Part shown: positions 1 through 9,641 of the stretch, piece after piece
How the letters are laid out: each line of letters begins with the position of its first letter
Numbering within the stretch: the first letter of the stretch is position 1
Made by a program: the position numbers and the translations under genes
Source of the DNA: Chaunax sp. Z400
Lineage: Eukaryota > Chordata > Actinopteri > Lophiiformes > Chaunacidae
Assembly: GCA_037577475.1 (NCBI GenBank)
Contig: JBAGJB010000196.1
Coordinates: 248,001 to 312,000 of the forward strand
Reading direction: 5' to 3'
DNA length: 64,000 nucleotides
Notes under the pieces: model-generated
What the model was told of the DNA's origin: nothing
Database searches by the model: none
The model's input: the letters and a program-made list of their open reading frames with translations, nothing else

Positions 1-65
1 GCGACCTTCCTTTCCCGAGATATGACATGTCCAGTAGGGGCGTATTTTGAATGTCTGTATCTCGG

Positions 66-216
66 GAACGGAAGGTCGTAGAGACTCGGGGATAAGCTCT
101 TTCAATGGTTTTATGGAGTCTCCAAGAACGCCAGCAGGCAAACCGAGTCTCTACGACTTACGGTTCCCGAGATATGACATGTATTTTTGGTGATTTTTGG
201 AATGTTTGTATCTCGG
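66..216 (+). repeat. Monomer A, type copy (151 bp)
   Basis: Order: P motif, a spacer recognised by GATAAGCTCTTTCAATGG and TCCAAGAACGCCAGCAGG, a degenerate inverted P at 143-171 (CTACGACTTACGG instead of CTACGACCTTCCG), then a T-rich spacer with ATTTTTGGTGATTTTTGG. Internal copies like this one have ATGGAGTCTCC and are followed by B. The inverted P arm of A is the most diverged of the three monomers. A aligns by eye with C over much of its length (TTTATGGAGTCTCC against TTTATGTGGTCTCT), so they share an ancestor. Confidence 0.9.
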
Positions 217-322
217 GAACGGAAGGTCGTAGAGACTCGGGGAGAAGTCTGGCGTGTTCAGGGACCACGAATTATGTCCGACGGATCAGGGTCCCGAGTC
301 TCTACGACCTTCCGTTCCCGAG
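212..322. repeat. Perfect 30-bp inverted repeat within B
   Basis: Left arm 212-241 begins CTCGGGAACGGAAGG. Right arm 293-322 is its exact reverse complement, beginning CCCGAGTCTCTACGACC. The 51-bp interval holds the first spacer of B. The same pair recurs in alpha-type B units. In many beta-type B units, for instance near 7,880, the right arm starts CCAGAG and loses one pair. Arms this long could form a cruciform or an RNA hairpin; that is inference. Confidence 0.93.
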
Positions 323-394
323 TTATACTCAAGTTTATTTTCCCATTGAAGTGAATGGGGTTTGGTTCGCCTATAGTGAATGTGTGTATCTCGG
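217..394 (+). repeat. Monomer B, alpha subtype (178 bp)
   Basis: B follows A in this subtype, which is marked by CAGGGACCACG and AATGGGGTTTGG. It carries a perfect 30-bp inverted repeat (arms 212-241 and 293-322, 51 bp between). It has the longest second spacer of the three, containing CCCATTGAAGTGAATGG and TTCGCCTATAGTG. It is about 26 bp longer than A or C because of that spacer. Confidence 0.9.
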
Positions 395-546
395 AAACGG
401 AAGGTCGTAGAGACTCGGGACCAACGTCCGTCTAGGGGTTTATGTGGTCTCTGAGAACACCAGTCTTTGTCCCGAGTCTGTGCGACCTTCCTTTCCCGAG
501 ATATGACATGTCCAGTAGGGGCGTATTTTGAATGTCTGTATCTCGG
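395..546 (+). repeat. Monomer C, type copy (152 bp)
   Basis: C opens with AAACGG when it follows B and is recognised by ACCAACGTCCGTCTAGGGG and GAACACCAGTCTTTGTCC. The inverted P arm is imperfect (GTCTGTGCGACCTTCCTTTC). The second spacer holds GACATGTCCAGTAGGGGCG. C is the commonest monomer and precedes 46 of the 47 T units. A second form after A-type units opens GAACGAAAGG in the left part and has TTTCCCAAGATATG (for example 812-963). Confidence 0.9.
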
Positions 547-660
547 GAACGGAAGGTCGTAGAGACTAGCGGACAAGTGTGGGTTAGGGTTAGGGTTAGG
601 GTTAGGTTAGGTTAAGGGGATAAAAACTCAATCGGGGCCGTACCCGGGTTGGTAACTTTT
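547..660 (+). repeat. Monomer T, type copy: interstitial telomeric repeat unit
   Basis: After 21 bp of P (547-567) comes AGCGGACAAGTGT. The telomeric tract is at 581-619: three exact TTAGGG units, two TTAGG units and a closing TTAAGGGG. About 40 bp unrelated to P or telomere follow (ATAAAAACTCAATCGGGGCC, then GTACCCGGGTTGG) and end in TTTT directly before the next P at 661. Other copies are 121 bp (plus one TTAGGGG) or 127 bp (plus a further TTAGGG). The G-rich strand could fold into a G-quadruplex. The tract is short, internal and tandemly reiterated, so it is not a chromosome end. Confidence 0.93.
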
Positions 661-811
661 GAACGGAAGGTCGTAGAGACTCGGGGATAAGCTCTTTCAA
701 TGGTTTTATGGGGTCTCCAAGAACGCCAGCAGGTAAACCGAGTCCCTACGACTTACGGTTCCCGAGATATGACATGTATTTTTGGTGATTTTTGGAATGT
801 TTGTATCTCGG
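661..811 (+). repeat. Monomer A, post-T subtype followed by C
   Basis: This A copy sits directly after T and is marked by ATGGGGTCTCC and CCGAGTCCCTACG. It is followed by C rather than B. The subtype opens many blocks up to 56,432. A related subtype with GATAAGGTC (for example 8,736-8,886) is followed by D or B. Confidence 0.85.
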
Positions 812-963
812 GAACGAAAGGTCGTAGAGACTCGGGACCAACGTCCGTCTAGCGGTTTATGTGGTCTCTGAGAACACCAGTCTTTGTCCCGAGTCTGTGC
901 GACCTTCCTTTCCCAAGATATGACATGTCCAGTAGGGGCGTATTTTGAATGTCTGTATCTCGG

Positions 964-1141
964 GAACGGAAGGTCGTAGAGACTCGGGGAGAAGTCTGGC
1001 GTGTTCAGAGACCACGAATTATTTCCGACGGATCAGGGTCCCGAGTCTCTACGACCTTCCGTTCCCGAGTTATACTCAAGTTTATTTTCCCATTGAAGTG
1101 AATGGGCTTTGGTTCGCCTATAGTGAATGTGTGTATCTCTG
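964..1141 (+). repeat. Monomer B, beta subtype (178 bp)
   Basis: This B follows C and carries CAGAGACCACG and AATGGGCTTTGG, in contrast to the alpha subtype after A (CAGGGACC, AATGGGGTTTGG). Across most of the array the subtype tracks the preceding monomer. At the right edge the two are mixed: CAGAGACC occurs with AATGGGGTTTGG. Confidence 0.85.
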
Positions 1142-1737
1142 AAACGGAAGGTCGTAGAGACTCGGGACCAACGTCCGTCTAGGGGTTTATGTGGTCTCTG
1201 AGAACACCAGTCTTTGTCCCGAGTCTGTGCGACCTTCCTTTCCCGAGATATGACATGTCCAGTAGGGGCGTATTTTGAATGTCTGTATCTCGGGAACGGA
1301 AGGTCGTAGAGACTCGGGGAGAAGTCTGGCGTGTTCAGAGACCACGAATTATGTCCGACGGATCAGGGTCCCGAGTCTCTACGACCTTCCGTTCCCGAGT
1401 TATACTCAAGTTTATTTTCCCATTGAAGTGAATGGGCTTTGGTTCGCCTATAGTGAATGTGTGTATCTCGGAAACGGAAGGTCGTAGAGACTCGGGACCA
1501 ACGTCCGTCTAGGGGTTTATGTGGTCTCTGAGAACACCAGTCTTTGTCCCGAGTCTGTGCGACCTTCCTTTCCCGAGATATGACATGTCCAGTAAGGGCG
1601 TATTTTGAATGTCTGTATCTCGGGAACGGAAGGTCGTAGAGACTAGCGGACAAGTGTGGGTTAGGGTTAGGGTTAGGGTTAGGTTAGGTTAAGGGGATAA
1701 AAACTCAATCGGGGCCGTACCCGGGTTGGTAACTTTT

Positions 1738-3789
1738 GAACGGAAGGTCGTAGAGACTCGGGGATAAGCTCTTTCAATGGTTTTATGGGGTCTCCAAGAA
1801 CGCCAGCAGGTAAACCGAGTCCCTACGACTTACGGTTCCCGAGATATGACATGTATTTTTGGTGATTTTTGGAATGTTTGTATCTCGGGAACGAAAGGTC
1901 GTAGAGACTCGGGACCAACGTCCGTCTAGCGGTTTATGTGGTCTCTGAGAACACCAGTCTTTGTCCCGAGTCTGTGCGACCTTCCTTTCCCAAGATATGA
2001 CATGTCCAGTAGGGGCGTATTTTGAATGTCTGTATCTCGGGAACGGAAGGTCGTAGAGACTCGGGGAGAAGTCTGGCGTGTTCAGAGACCACGAATTATT
2101 TCCGACGGATCAGGGTCCCGAGTCTCTACGACCTTCCGTTCCCGAGTTATACTCAAGTTTATTTTCCCATTGAAGTGAATGGGCTTTGGTTCGCCTATAG
2201 TGAATGTGTGTATCTCTGAAACGGAAGGTCGTAGAGACTCGGGACCAACGTCCGTCTAGGGGTTTATGTGGTCTCTGAGAACACCAGTCTTTGTCCCGAG
2301 TCTGTGCGACCTTCCTCTCCCGAGATATGACATGTCCAGTAGGGGCGTATTTTGAATGTCTGTATCTCGGGAACGGAAGGTCGTAGAGACACGGGGAGAA
2401 GTCTGGCGTGTTCAGAGACCACGAATTATGTCCGACGGATCAGGGTCCCGAGTCTCTACGACCTTCCGTTCCCGAGTTATACTCAAGTTTATTTTCCCAT
2501 TGAAGTGAATGGGCTTTGGTTCGCCTATAGTGAATGTGTGTATCTCGGAAACGGAAGGTCGTAGAGACTCGGGACCAACGTCCGTCTAGGGGTTTATGTG
2601 GTCTCTGAGAACACCAGTCTTTGTCCCGAGTCTGTGCGACCTTCCTTTCCCGAGATATGACATGTCCAGTAGGGGCGTCTTTTGAATGTCTGTATCTCGG
2701 GAACGGAAGGTCGTAGAGACTCGGGGATAAGCTCTTTCAATGGTTTTATGGAGTCTCCAAGAACGCCAGCAGGTAAACCGAGTCTCTACGACTTACGGTT
2801 CCCGAGATATGACATGTATTTTTGGTGATTTTTGGAATGTTTGTATCTCGGGAACGGAAGGTCGTAGAGACTCGGGGAGAAGTCTGGCGTGTTCAGGGAC
2901 CACGAATTATGTCCGACCGATCAGGGTCCCGAGTCTCTACGACCTTCCGTTCCCGAGTTATACTCAAGTTTATTTTCCCATTGAAGTGAATGGGGTTTGG
3001 TTCGCCTATAGTGAATGTGTGTATCTCTGAAACGGAAGGTCGTAGAGACTCGGGACCAACGTCCTTCTAGGGGTTTATGTGGTCTCTGAGAACACCAGTC
3101 TTTGTCCCGAGTCTGTGCGACCTTCCTTTCCCGAGATATGACATGTCCAGTAGGGGCGTATTTTGAATGTCTGTATCTCGGGAACGGAAGGTCGTAGAGA
3201 CTCGGGGATAAGCTCTTTCAATGGTTTTATGCGGTCTCCAAGAACGCCAGCAGGTAAACCGAGTCTCTACGACTTACGGTTCCCGAGATATGACATGTAT
3301 TTTTGGTGATTTTTGGAATGTTTGTATCTCGGGAACGGAAGGTCGTAGAGACTCGGGGAGAAGTCTGGCGTGTTCAGGGACCACGAATTATGTCCGACGG
3401 ATCAGGGTCCCGAGTCTCTACGACCTTCCGTTCCCGAGTTATACTCAAGTTTATTTTCCCATTGAAGTGAATGGGGTTTGGTTCGCCTATAGTGAATGTG
3501 TGTATCTCGGAAACGGAAGGTCGTAGAGACCTGGGACCAACGTCCGTCTAGGGGTTTATGTGGTCTCTGAGAACACCAGTCTTTGTCCCGAGTCTGTGCG
3601 ACCTTCCTTTCCCGAGATATGACATGTCCAGTAGGGGCGTATTTTGAATGTCTGTATCTCGGGAACGGAAGGTCGTAGAGACTAGCGGACAAGTGTGGGT
3701 TAGGGGTTAGGGTTAGGCTTAGGGTTAGGGTTAGGTTAGGTTAAGGGGATAAAAACTCAATCGGGGCCGTACCCGGGTTGGTAACTTTT
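1738..3789 (+). repeat. Block 2: A-C-B-C-B-C-(A-B-C)x2-T, 2,052 bp
   Basis: Monomer starts: 1738 A, 1889 C, 2041 B, 2219 C, 2371 B (GAGACACGGGG variant), 2549 C, 2701 A, 2852 B (GACCGATC variant), 3030 C, 3182 A, 3333 B, 3511 C, 3663 T. T is 127 bp and contains one degenerate TTAGGC unit. Confidence 0.9.
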
Positions 3790-5030
3790 GAACGGAAGGT
3801 CGTAGAGACTCGGGGATAAGCTCTTTCAATGGTTTTATGGGGTCTCCAAGAACGCCAGCAGGTAAACCGAGTCCCTACGACTTACGGTTCCCGAGATATG
3901 ACATGTATTTTTGGTGATTTTTGGAATGTTTGTATCTCGGGAACGAAAGGTCGTAGAGACTCGGGACCAACGTCCGTCTAGCGGTTTATGTGGTCTCTGA
4001 GAACACCAGTCTTTGTCCCGAGTCTGTGCGACCTTCCTTTCCCAAGATATGACATGTCCAGTAGGGGCATATTTTGAATGTCTGTATCTCGGGAACGGAA
4101 GGTCGTAGAGACTCGGGGAGAAGTCTGGCGTGTTCAGAGACCACGAATTATGTCCGACCGATCAGGGTCCCGAGTCTCTACGACCTTCCGTTCCCGAGTT
4201 ATACTCAAGTTTATTTTCCCATTGAAGTGAATGGGCTTTGGTTCGCCTATAGTGAATGTGTGTATCTCTGAAACGGAAGGTCGTAGAGACTCGGGACCAA
4301 CGTCCTCCTAGGGGTTTATGTGGTCTCTGAGAACACCAGTCTTTGTCCCGAGTCTGTGCGACCTTCCTTTCGCGAGATATGACATGTCCAGTAGGGGCGT
4401 ATTTTGAATGTCTGTATCTCGGGAACGGAAGGTCGTAGAGACTCGGGGATAAGCTCTTTCAATGGTTTTTTGCGGTCTCCAAGAACGCCAGCAGGTAAAC
4501 CGAGTCTCTACGACTTACGGTTCCCGAGATATGACATGTATTTTTGGTGATTTTTGGAATGTTTGTATCTCGGGAACGGAAGGTCGTAGAGACTCGGGGA
4601 GAAGTCTGGCGTGTTCAGGGACCACGAATTATGTCCGACGGATCAGGGTCCCGAGTCTCTACGACCTTCCGTTCCCGAGTTATACTCAAGTTTATTTTCC
4701 CATTGAAGTGAATGGGGTTTGGTTCGCCTATAGTGAATGTGTGTATCTCGGAAACGGAAGGTCGTAGAGACCTGGGACCAACGTCCGTCTAGGGGTTTAT
4801 GTGGTCTCTGAGAACACCAGTCTTTGTCCCGAGTCTGTGCGACCTTCCTTTCCCGAGATATGACATGTCCAGTAGGGGCGTATTTTGAATGTCTGTATCT
4901 CGGGAACGGAAGGTCGTAGAGACTAGCGGACAAGTGTGGGTTAGGGGTTAGGGTTAGGCTTAGGGTTAGGGTTAGGTTAGGTTAAGGGGATAAAAACTCA
5001 ATCGGGGCCGTACCCGGGTTGGTAACTTTT
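3790..5030 (+). repeat. Block 3: A-C-B-C-A-B-C-T, 1,241 bp
   Basis: Monomer starts: 3790 A, 3941 C, 4093 B, 4271 C, 4423 A, 4574 B, 4752 C (opens GAGACCTGGG), 4904 T (127 bp). Its T shares the rare TTAGGC unit with the previous T, so these neighbours come from one duplication. Confidence 0.9.
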
Positions 5031-6265
5031 GAACGGAAGGTCGTAGAGACTCGGGGATAAGCTCTTTCAATGGTTTTATGGGGTCTCCAAGAATGCCAGC
5101 AGGTAAACCGAGTCCCTACGACTTACGGTTCCCGAGATATGACATGTATTTTTGGTGATTTTTGGAATGTTTGTATCTCGGGAACGAAAGGTCGTAGAGA
5201 CTCGGGACCAACGTCCGTCTAGCGGTTTATGTGGTCTCTGAGAACACCAGTCTTTGTCCCGAGTCTGTGCGACCTTCCTTTCCCAAGATATGACATGTCC
5301 AGTAGGGGCGTATTTTGAATGTCTGTATCTCGGGAACGGAAGGTCGTAGAGACTCGGGGAGAAGTCTGGCGTGTTCAGAGACCACGAATTATGTCCGACG
5401 GATCAGGGTCCCGAGTCTCTACGACCTTCCGTTCCCGAGTTATACTCAAGTTTATTTTCCCATTGAAGTGAATGGGCTTTGGTTCGCCTATAGTGAATGT
5501 GTGTATCTCGGAAACGGAAGGTCGTAGAGACTCGGGACCAACGTCCGTCTAGGGGTTTATGTGGTCTCTGAGAACACCAGTCTTTGTCCCGAGTCTGTGC
5601 GACCTTCCTTTCCCGAAATATGACATGTCCAGTAGGGGCGTATTTTGAATGTCTGTATCTCGGGAACGGAAGGTCGTAGAGACTCGGGGATAAGCTCTTT
5701 CAATGGTTTTATGGAGTCTCCAAGAACGCCAGCAGGTAAACCGAGTCTCTACGACTTACGGTTCCCGAGATATGACATGTATTTTTGGTGATTTTTGGAA
5801 TGTTTGTATCTCGGGAACGGAAGGTCGTAGAGACTCGGGGAGAAGTCTGGCGTGTTCAGGGACCACGAATTATGTCCGACGGATCAGGGTCCCGAGTCTG
5901 TACGACCTTCCGTTCCCGAGTTATACTCAAGTTTATTTTCGCATTGAAGTGAATGGGGTTTGGTTCGCCTATAGTGAATGTGTGTATCTCGGAAACGGAA
6001 GGTCGTAGAGACTCGGGACCAACGTCCGTCTAGGGGTTTATGTGGTCTCTGAGAACACCAGTCTTTGTCCCGAGTCTGTGCGACCTTCCTTTCCCGAGAT
6101 ATGACATGTCCAGTAGGGGCGTATTTTGAATGTCTGTATCTCGGGAACGGAAGGTCGTAGAGACTAGCGGACAAGTGTGGGTTAGGGGTTAGGGTTAGGG
6201 TTAGGGTTAGGTTAGGTTAAGGGGATAAAAACTCAATCGGGGCCGTACCCGGGTTGGTAACTTTT
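5031..6265 (+). repeat. Block 4: A-C-B-C-A-B-C-T, 1,235 bp
   Basis: Monomer starts: 5031 A, 5182 C, 5334 B, 5512 C, 5664 A, 5815 B, 5993 C, 6145 T (121 bp). B at 5815 has GTCTGTACG in the inverted arm and TTTTCGCATTG in the spacer. Both marks recur 1,235 bp downstream. Confidence 0.9.
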
Positions 6266-7500
6266 GAACGGAAGGTCGTAGAGACTCGGGGATAAGCTCT
6301 TTCAATAGTTTTATGGGGTCTCCAAGAACGCCAGCAGGTAAACCGAGTCCCTACGACTTACGGTTCCCGAGATATGACATGTATTTTTGGTGATTTTTGG
6401 AATGTTTGTATCTCGGGAACGAAAGGTCGTAGAGACTCGGGACCAACGTCCGTCTAGGGGTTTATGTGGTCTCTGAGAACACCAGTCTTTGTCCCGAGTC
6501 TGTGCGGCCTTCCTTTCCCAAGATATGACATGTCCAGTAGGGGCGTATTTTGAATGTCTGTATCTCGGGAACGGAAGGTCGTAGAGACTCGGGGAGAAGT
6601 CTGGCGTGTTCAGAGACCACGAATTATGTCCGACGGATCAGGGTCCCGAGTCTCTACGACCTTCCGTTCCCGAGTTATACTCAAGTTTATTTTCCCATTG
6701 AAGTGAATGGGCTTTGGTTCGCCTATAGTGAATGTGTGTATCTCGGAAACGGAAGGTCGTAGAGACTCGGGACCAACGTCCGTCTAGGGGTTTATGTGGT
6801 CTCTGAGAACACCAGTCTTTGTCCCGAGTCTGTGCGACCTTCCTTTCCCGAAATATGACATGTCCAGTAGGGGCGTATTTTGAATGTCTGTATCTCGGGA
6901 ACGGAAGGTCGTAGAGACTCGGGGATAAGCTCTTTCAATGGTTTTATGGAGTCTCCAAGAACGCCAGCAGGTAAACCGAGTCTCTACGACTTACGGTTCC
7001 CGAGATATGACATGTATTTTTGGTGATTTTTGGAATGTTTGTATCTCGGGAACGGAAGGTCGTAGAGACTCGGGGAGAAGTCTGGCGTGTTCAGGGACCA
7101 CGAATTATGTCCGACGGATCAGGGTCCCGAGTCTGTACGACCTTCCGTTCCCGAGTTATACTCAAGTTTATTTTCGCATTGAAGTGAATGGGGTTTGGTT
7201 CGCCTATAGTGAATGTGTGTATCTCGGAAACGGAAGGTCGTAGAGACTCGGGACCAACGTCCGTCTAGGGGTTTATGTGGTCTCTGAGAACACCAGTCTT
7301 TGTCCCGAGTCTGTGCGACCTTCCTTTCCCGAGATATGACATGTCCAGTAGGGGCGTATTTTGAATGTCTGTATCTCGGGAACGGAAGGTCGTAGAGACT
7401 AGCGGACAAGTGTGGGTTAGGGGTTAGGGTTAGGGTTAGGGTTAGGTTAGGTTAAGGGGATAAAAACTCAATCGGGGCCGTACCCGGGTTGGTAACTTTT
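6266..7500 (+). repeat. Block 5: A-C-B-C-A-B-C-T, 1,235 bp
   Basis: Monomer starts: 6266 A, 6417 C, 6569 B, 6747 C, 6899 A, 7050 B, 7228 C, 7380 T (121 bp). It is a tandem copy of block 4 and shares its private substitutions, including GTCTGTACG and TTTTCGCATTG. Confidence 0.9.
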
Positions 7501-8735
7501 GAACGGAAGGTCGTAGAGACTCGGGGATAAGCTCTTTCAATGGTTTTATGGGGTCTCCAAGAACGCCAGCAGGTAAACCGAGTCCCTACGACTTACGGTT
7601 CCCGAGATATGACATGTATTTTTGGTGATTTTTGGAATGTTTGTATCTCGGGAACGAAAGGTCGTAGAGACTCGGGACCAACGTCCGTCTAGGGGTTTAT
7701 GTGGTCTCTGAGAACACCAGTCTTTGTCCCGAGTCTGTGCGACCTTCCTTTCCCAAGATATGACATGTCCAGTAGGGGCGTATTTTGAATGTCTGTATCT
7801 CGGGAACGGAAGGTCGTAGAGACTCGGGGAGAAGTCTGGCGTGTTCAGAGACCACGAATTATGTCCGACGGATCAGGGTCCAGAGTCTCTACGACCTTCC
7901 GTTCCCGAGTTATACTCAAGTTTATTTTCCCATTGAAGTGAATGGGCTTTGGTTCGCCTATAGTGAATGTGTGTATCTCGGAAACGGAAGGTCGTAGAGA
8001 CTCGGGACCAACGTCCGTCTAGGGGTTTATGTGGTCTCTGAGAACACCAGTCTTTGTCCCGAGTCTGTGCGACCTTCCTTTCCCGAGATATGACATGTCC
8101 AGTAGGGGCGTATTTTGAATGTCTGTATCTCGGGAACGGAAGGTCGTAGAGACTCGGGGATAAGCTCTTTCAATGGTTTTATGGAGTCTCCAAGAACGCC
8201 AGCAGGTAAACCGAGTCTCTACGACTTACGGTTCCCGAGATATGACATGTATTTTTGGTGATTTTTGGAATGTTTGTATCTCGGGAACGGAAGGTCGTAG
8301 AGACTCGGGGAGAAGTCTGGCGTGTTCAGGGACCACGAATTATGTCCGACGGATCAGGGTCCCGAGTCTCTACGACCTTCCGTTCCCGAGTTATACTCAA
8401 GTTTATTTTCCCATTGAAGTGAATGGGGTTTGGTTCGCCTATAGTGAATGTGTGTATCTCGGAAACGGAAGGTCGTAGAGACTCGGGACCAACGTCCGTC
8501 TAGGGGTTTATGTGGTCTCTGAGAACACCAGTCTTTGTCCCGAGTCTGTGCGACCTTCCTTTCCCGAGATATGACATGTCCAGTAGGGGCGTATTTTGAA
8601 TGTCTGTATCTCGGGAACGGAAGGTCGTACAGACTAGCGGACAAGTGTGGGTTAGGGGTTAGGGTTAGGGTTAGGGTTAGGTTAGGTTAAGGGGATAAAA
8701 ACTCAATCGGGGCCGTACCCGGGTTGGTAACTTTT
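7501..8735 (+). repeat. Block 6: A-C-B-C-A-B-C-T, 1,235 bp
   Basis: Monomer starts: 7501 A, 7652 C, 7804 B, 7982 C, 8134 A, 8285 B, 8463 C, 8615 T (121 bp). It has the same layout as blocks 4 and 5. It is the first block with the GTCCAGAGTC change in the beta B and with GTACAGACTAGC at the T junction. Confidence 0.9.
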
Positions 8736-9641
8736 GAACGGAAGGTCGTAGAGACTCGGGGATAAGGTCTTTCAATGGTTTTATGGGGTCTCCAAGAACG
8801 CCAGCAGGTAAACCGAGTCCCTACGACTTACGGTTCCCGAGATATGACATGTATTTTTGGTGATTTTTGGAATGTTTGTATCTCGGGAACGGAAGGTCGT
8901 AGAGACTCGGGGAGAAGTCTGGCGTGTTCAGGGACCACGAATTATGTCCGACGGATCAGGGTCCCGAGTCTCTACGACCTTCCGTTCCCGAGATATGACA
9001 TGTCCAGTAGGGGCGTATTTTGAATGTCTGTATCTCGGGAACGGAAGGTCGTAGAGACTCGGGACCAACGTCCGTCTAGGGGTTTATATGGTCTCTGAGA
9101 ACACCAGTCTTTGTCCCGAGTCTGTGCGACCTTCCTTTCCCAAGATATGACATGTCCAGTAGGGGCGTATTTTGAATGTCTGTATCTCGGGAACGGAAGG
9201 TCGTAGAGACTCGGGGAGAAGTCTGGCGTGTTCAGAGACCACGAATTATGTCCGACGGATCAGGGTCCAGAGTCTCTACGACCTTCCGTTCCCGAGTTAT
9301 ACTCAAGTTTATTTTCCCATTGAAGTGAATGGGCTTTGGTTCGCCTATAGTGAATGTGTGTATCTCGGAAACGGAAGGTCGTAGAGACTCGGGACCAACG
9401 TCCGTCTAGGGGTTTATGTGGTCTCTGAGAACACCAGTCTTTGTCCCGAGTCTGTGCGACCTTCCTTTCCCGAGATATGACATGTCCAGTAGGGGCGTAT
9501 TTTGAATGTCTGTATCTCGGGAACGGAAGGTCGTACAGACTAGCGGACAAGTGTGGGTTAGGGGTTAGGGTTAGGGTTAGGGTTAGGTTAGGTTAAGGGG
9601 ATAAAAACTCAATCGGGGCCGTACCCGGGTTGGTAACTTTT
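8736..9641 (+). repeat. Block 7: A-D-C-B-C-T, 906 bp
   Basis: Monomer starts: 8736 A (GATAAGGTC subtype), 8887 D, 9039 C (TTTATATGG variant), 9191 B, 9369 C, 9521 T (121 bp). D first appears here. The arrangement is copied in the following block. Confidence 0.9.
8887..9038 (+). repeat. Recombinant monomer D: B left part plus C right part
   Basis: The first ~105 bp match alpha B (CAGGGACCACG, GACGGATCAGGG, a perfect inverted P arm). After TTCCCGAG it switches to the C spacer (ATATGACATGTCCAGTAGGG). Total length is 152 bp, as in C. The switch point lies in the shared inverted P arm, as expected of homologous exchange between B and C. Copies recur at 9793, 11180, 18123, 26654, 30523, 31099, 31884, 33271, 33847, 34632, 36659, 38686, 40834, 42100 and 44248. 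Confidence 0.88.

Larger units (their letters stand above)
1..660 (+). repeat. Block 0 (partial): C fragment-A-B-C-T
   Basis: The window opens in the last 65 bp of a C monomer. A starts at 66, B at 217, C at 395 and T at 547. This block shows the canonical 481-bp A-B-C cycle followed by a 114-bp T. Confidence 0.9.
661..1737 (+). repeat. Block 1: A-C-B-C-B-C-T, 1,077 bp
   Basis: Monomer starts: 661 A, 812 C, 964 B, 1142 C, 1294 B, 1472 C, 1624 T (114 bp). The first five monomers are repeated near-identically at the start of the next block, 1,077 bp downstream. One B ends TATCTCTG instead of TATCTCGG at 1136-1141. Confidence 0.9.

Noticed and set aside
23..32. p53 half-site (TGACATGTCC) in C units
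   Set aside because: It matches nine of ten half-site positions, but no second half-site lies next to it, and a 10-bp match in a high-copy repeat is weak evidence.
105..410. Recurrent 96-101 codon open frame on the + strand (begins at ATGGTTTTATGG)
   Set aside because: It is contained in A-B satellite sequence and recurs wherever A precedes B. Its length follows monomer order, and variants include early ends. No protein family is recognised, and frames of similar length exist on the opposite strand. Best read as a by-product of the repeats.
286..576. Recurrent 96 codon open frame on the - strand, and + strand frames of 65-70 codons
   Set aside because: The minus frames and the 65-70 codon plus frames that I checked open with TTG rather than ATG. 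They overlap the plus frames and cross monomer borders, ending wherever the monomer order changes.
581..619. TTAGG pentamers as evidence of an arthropod telomere
   Set aside because: Exact TTAGGG hexamers dominate each tract. Only one or two pentamers, rarely three, occur near the end of internal-type tracts, best explained as decayed hexamers.
547..660. True chromosome-end telomere
   Set aside because: Each tract is only about 40-50 bp, contains degenerate units and is followed by more satellite 47 times. These are interstitial tracts.
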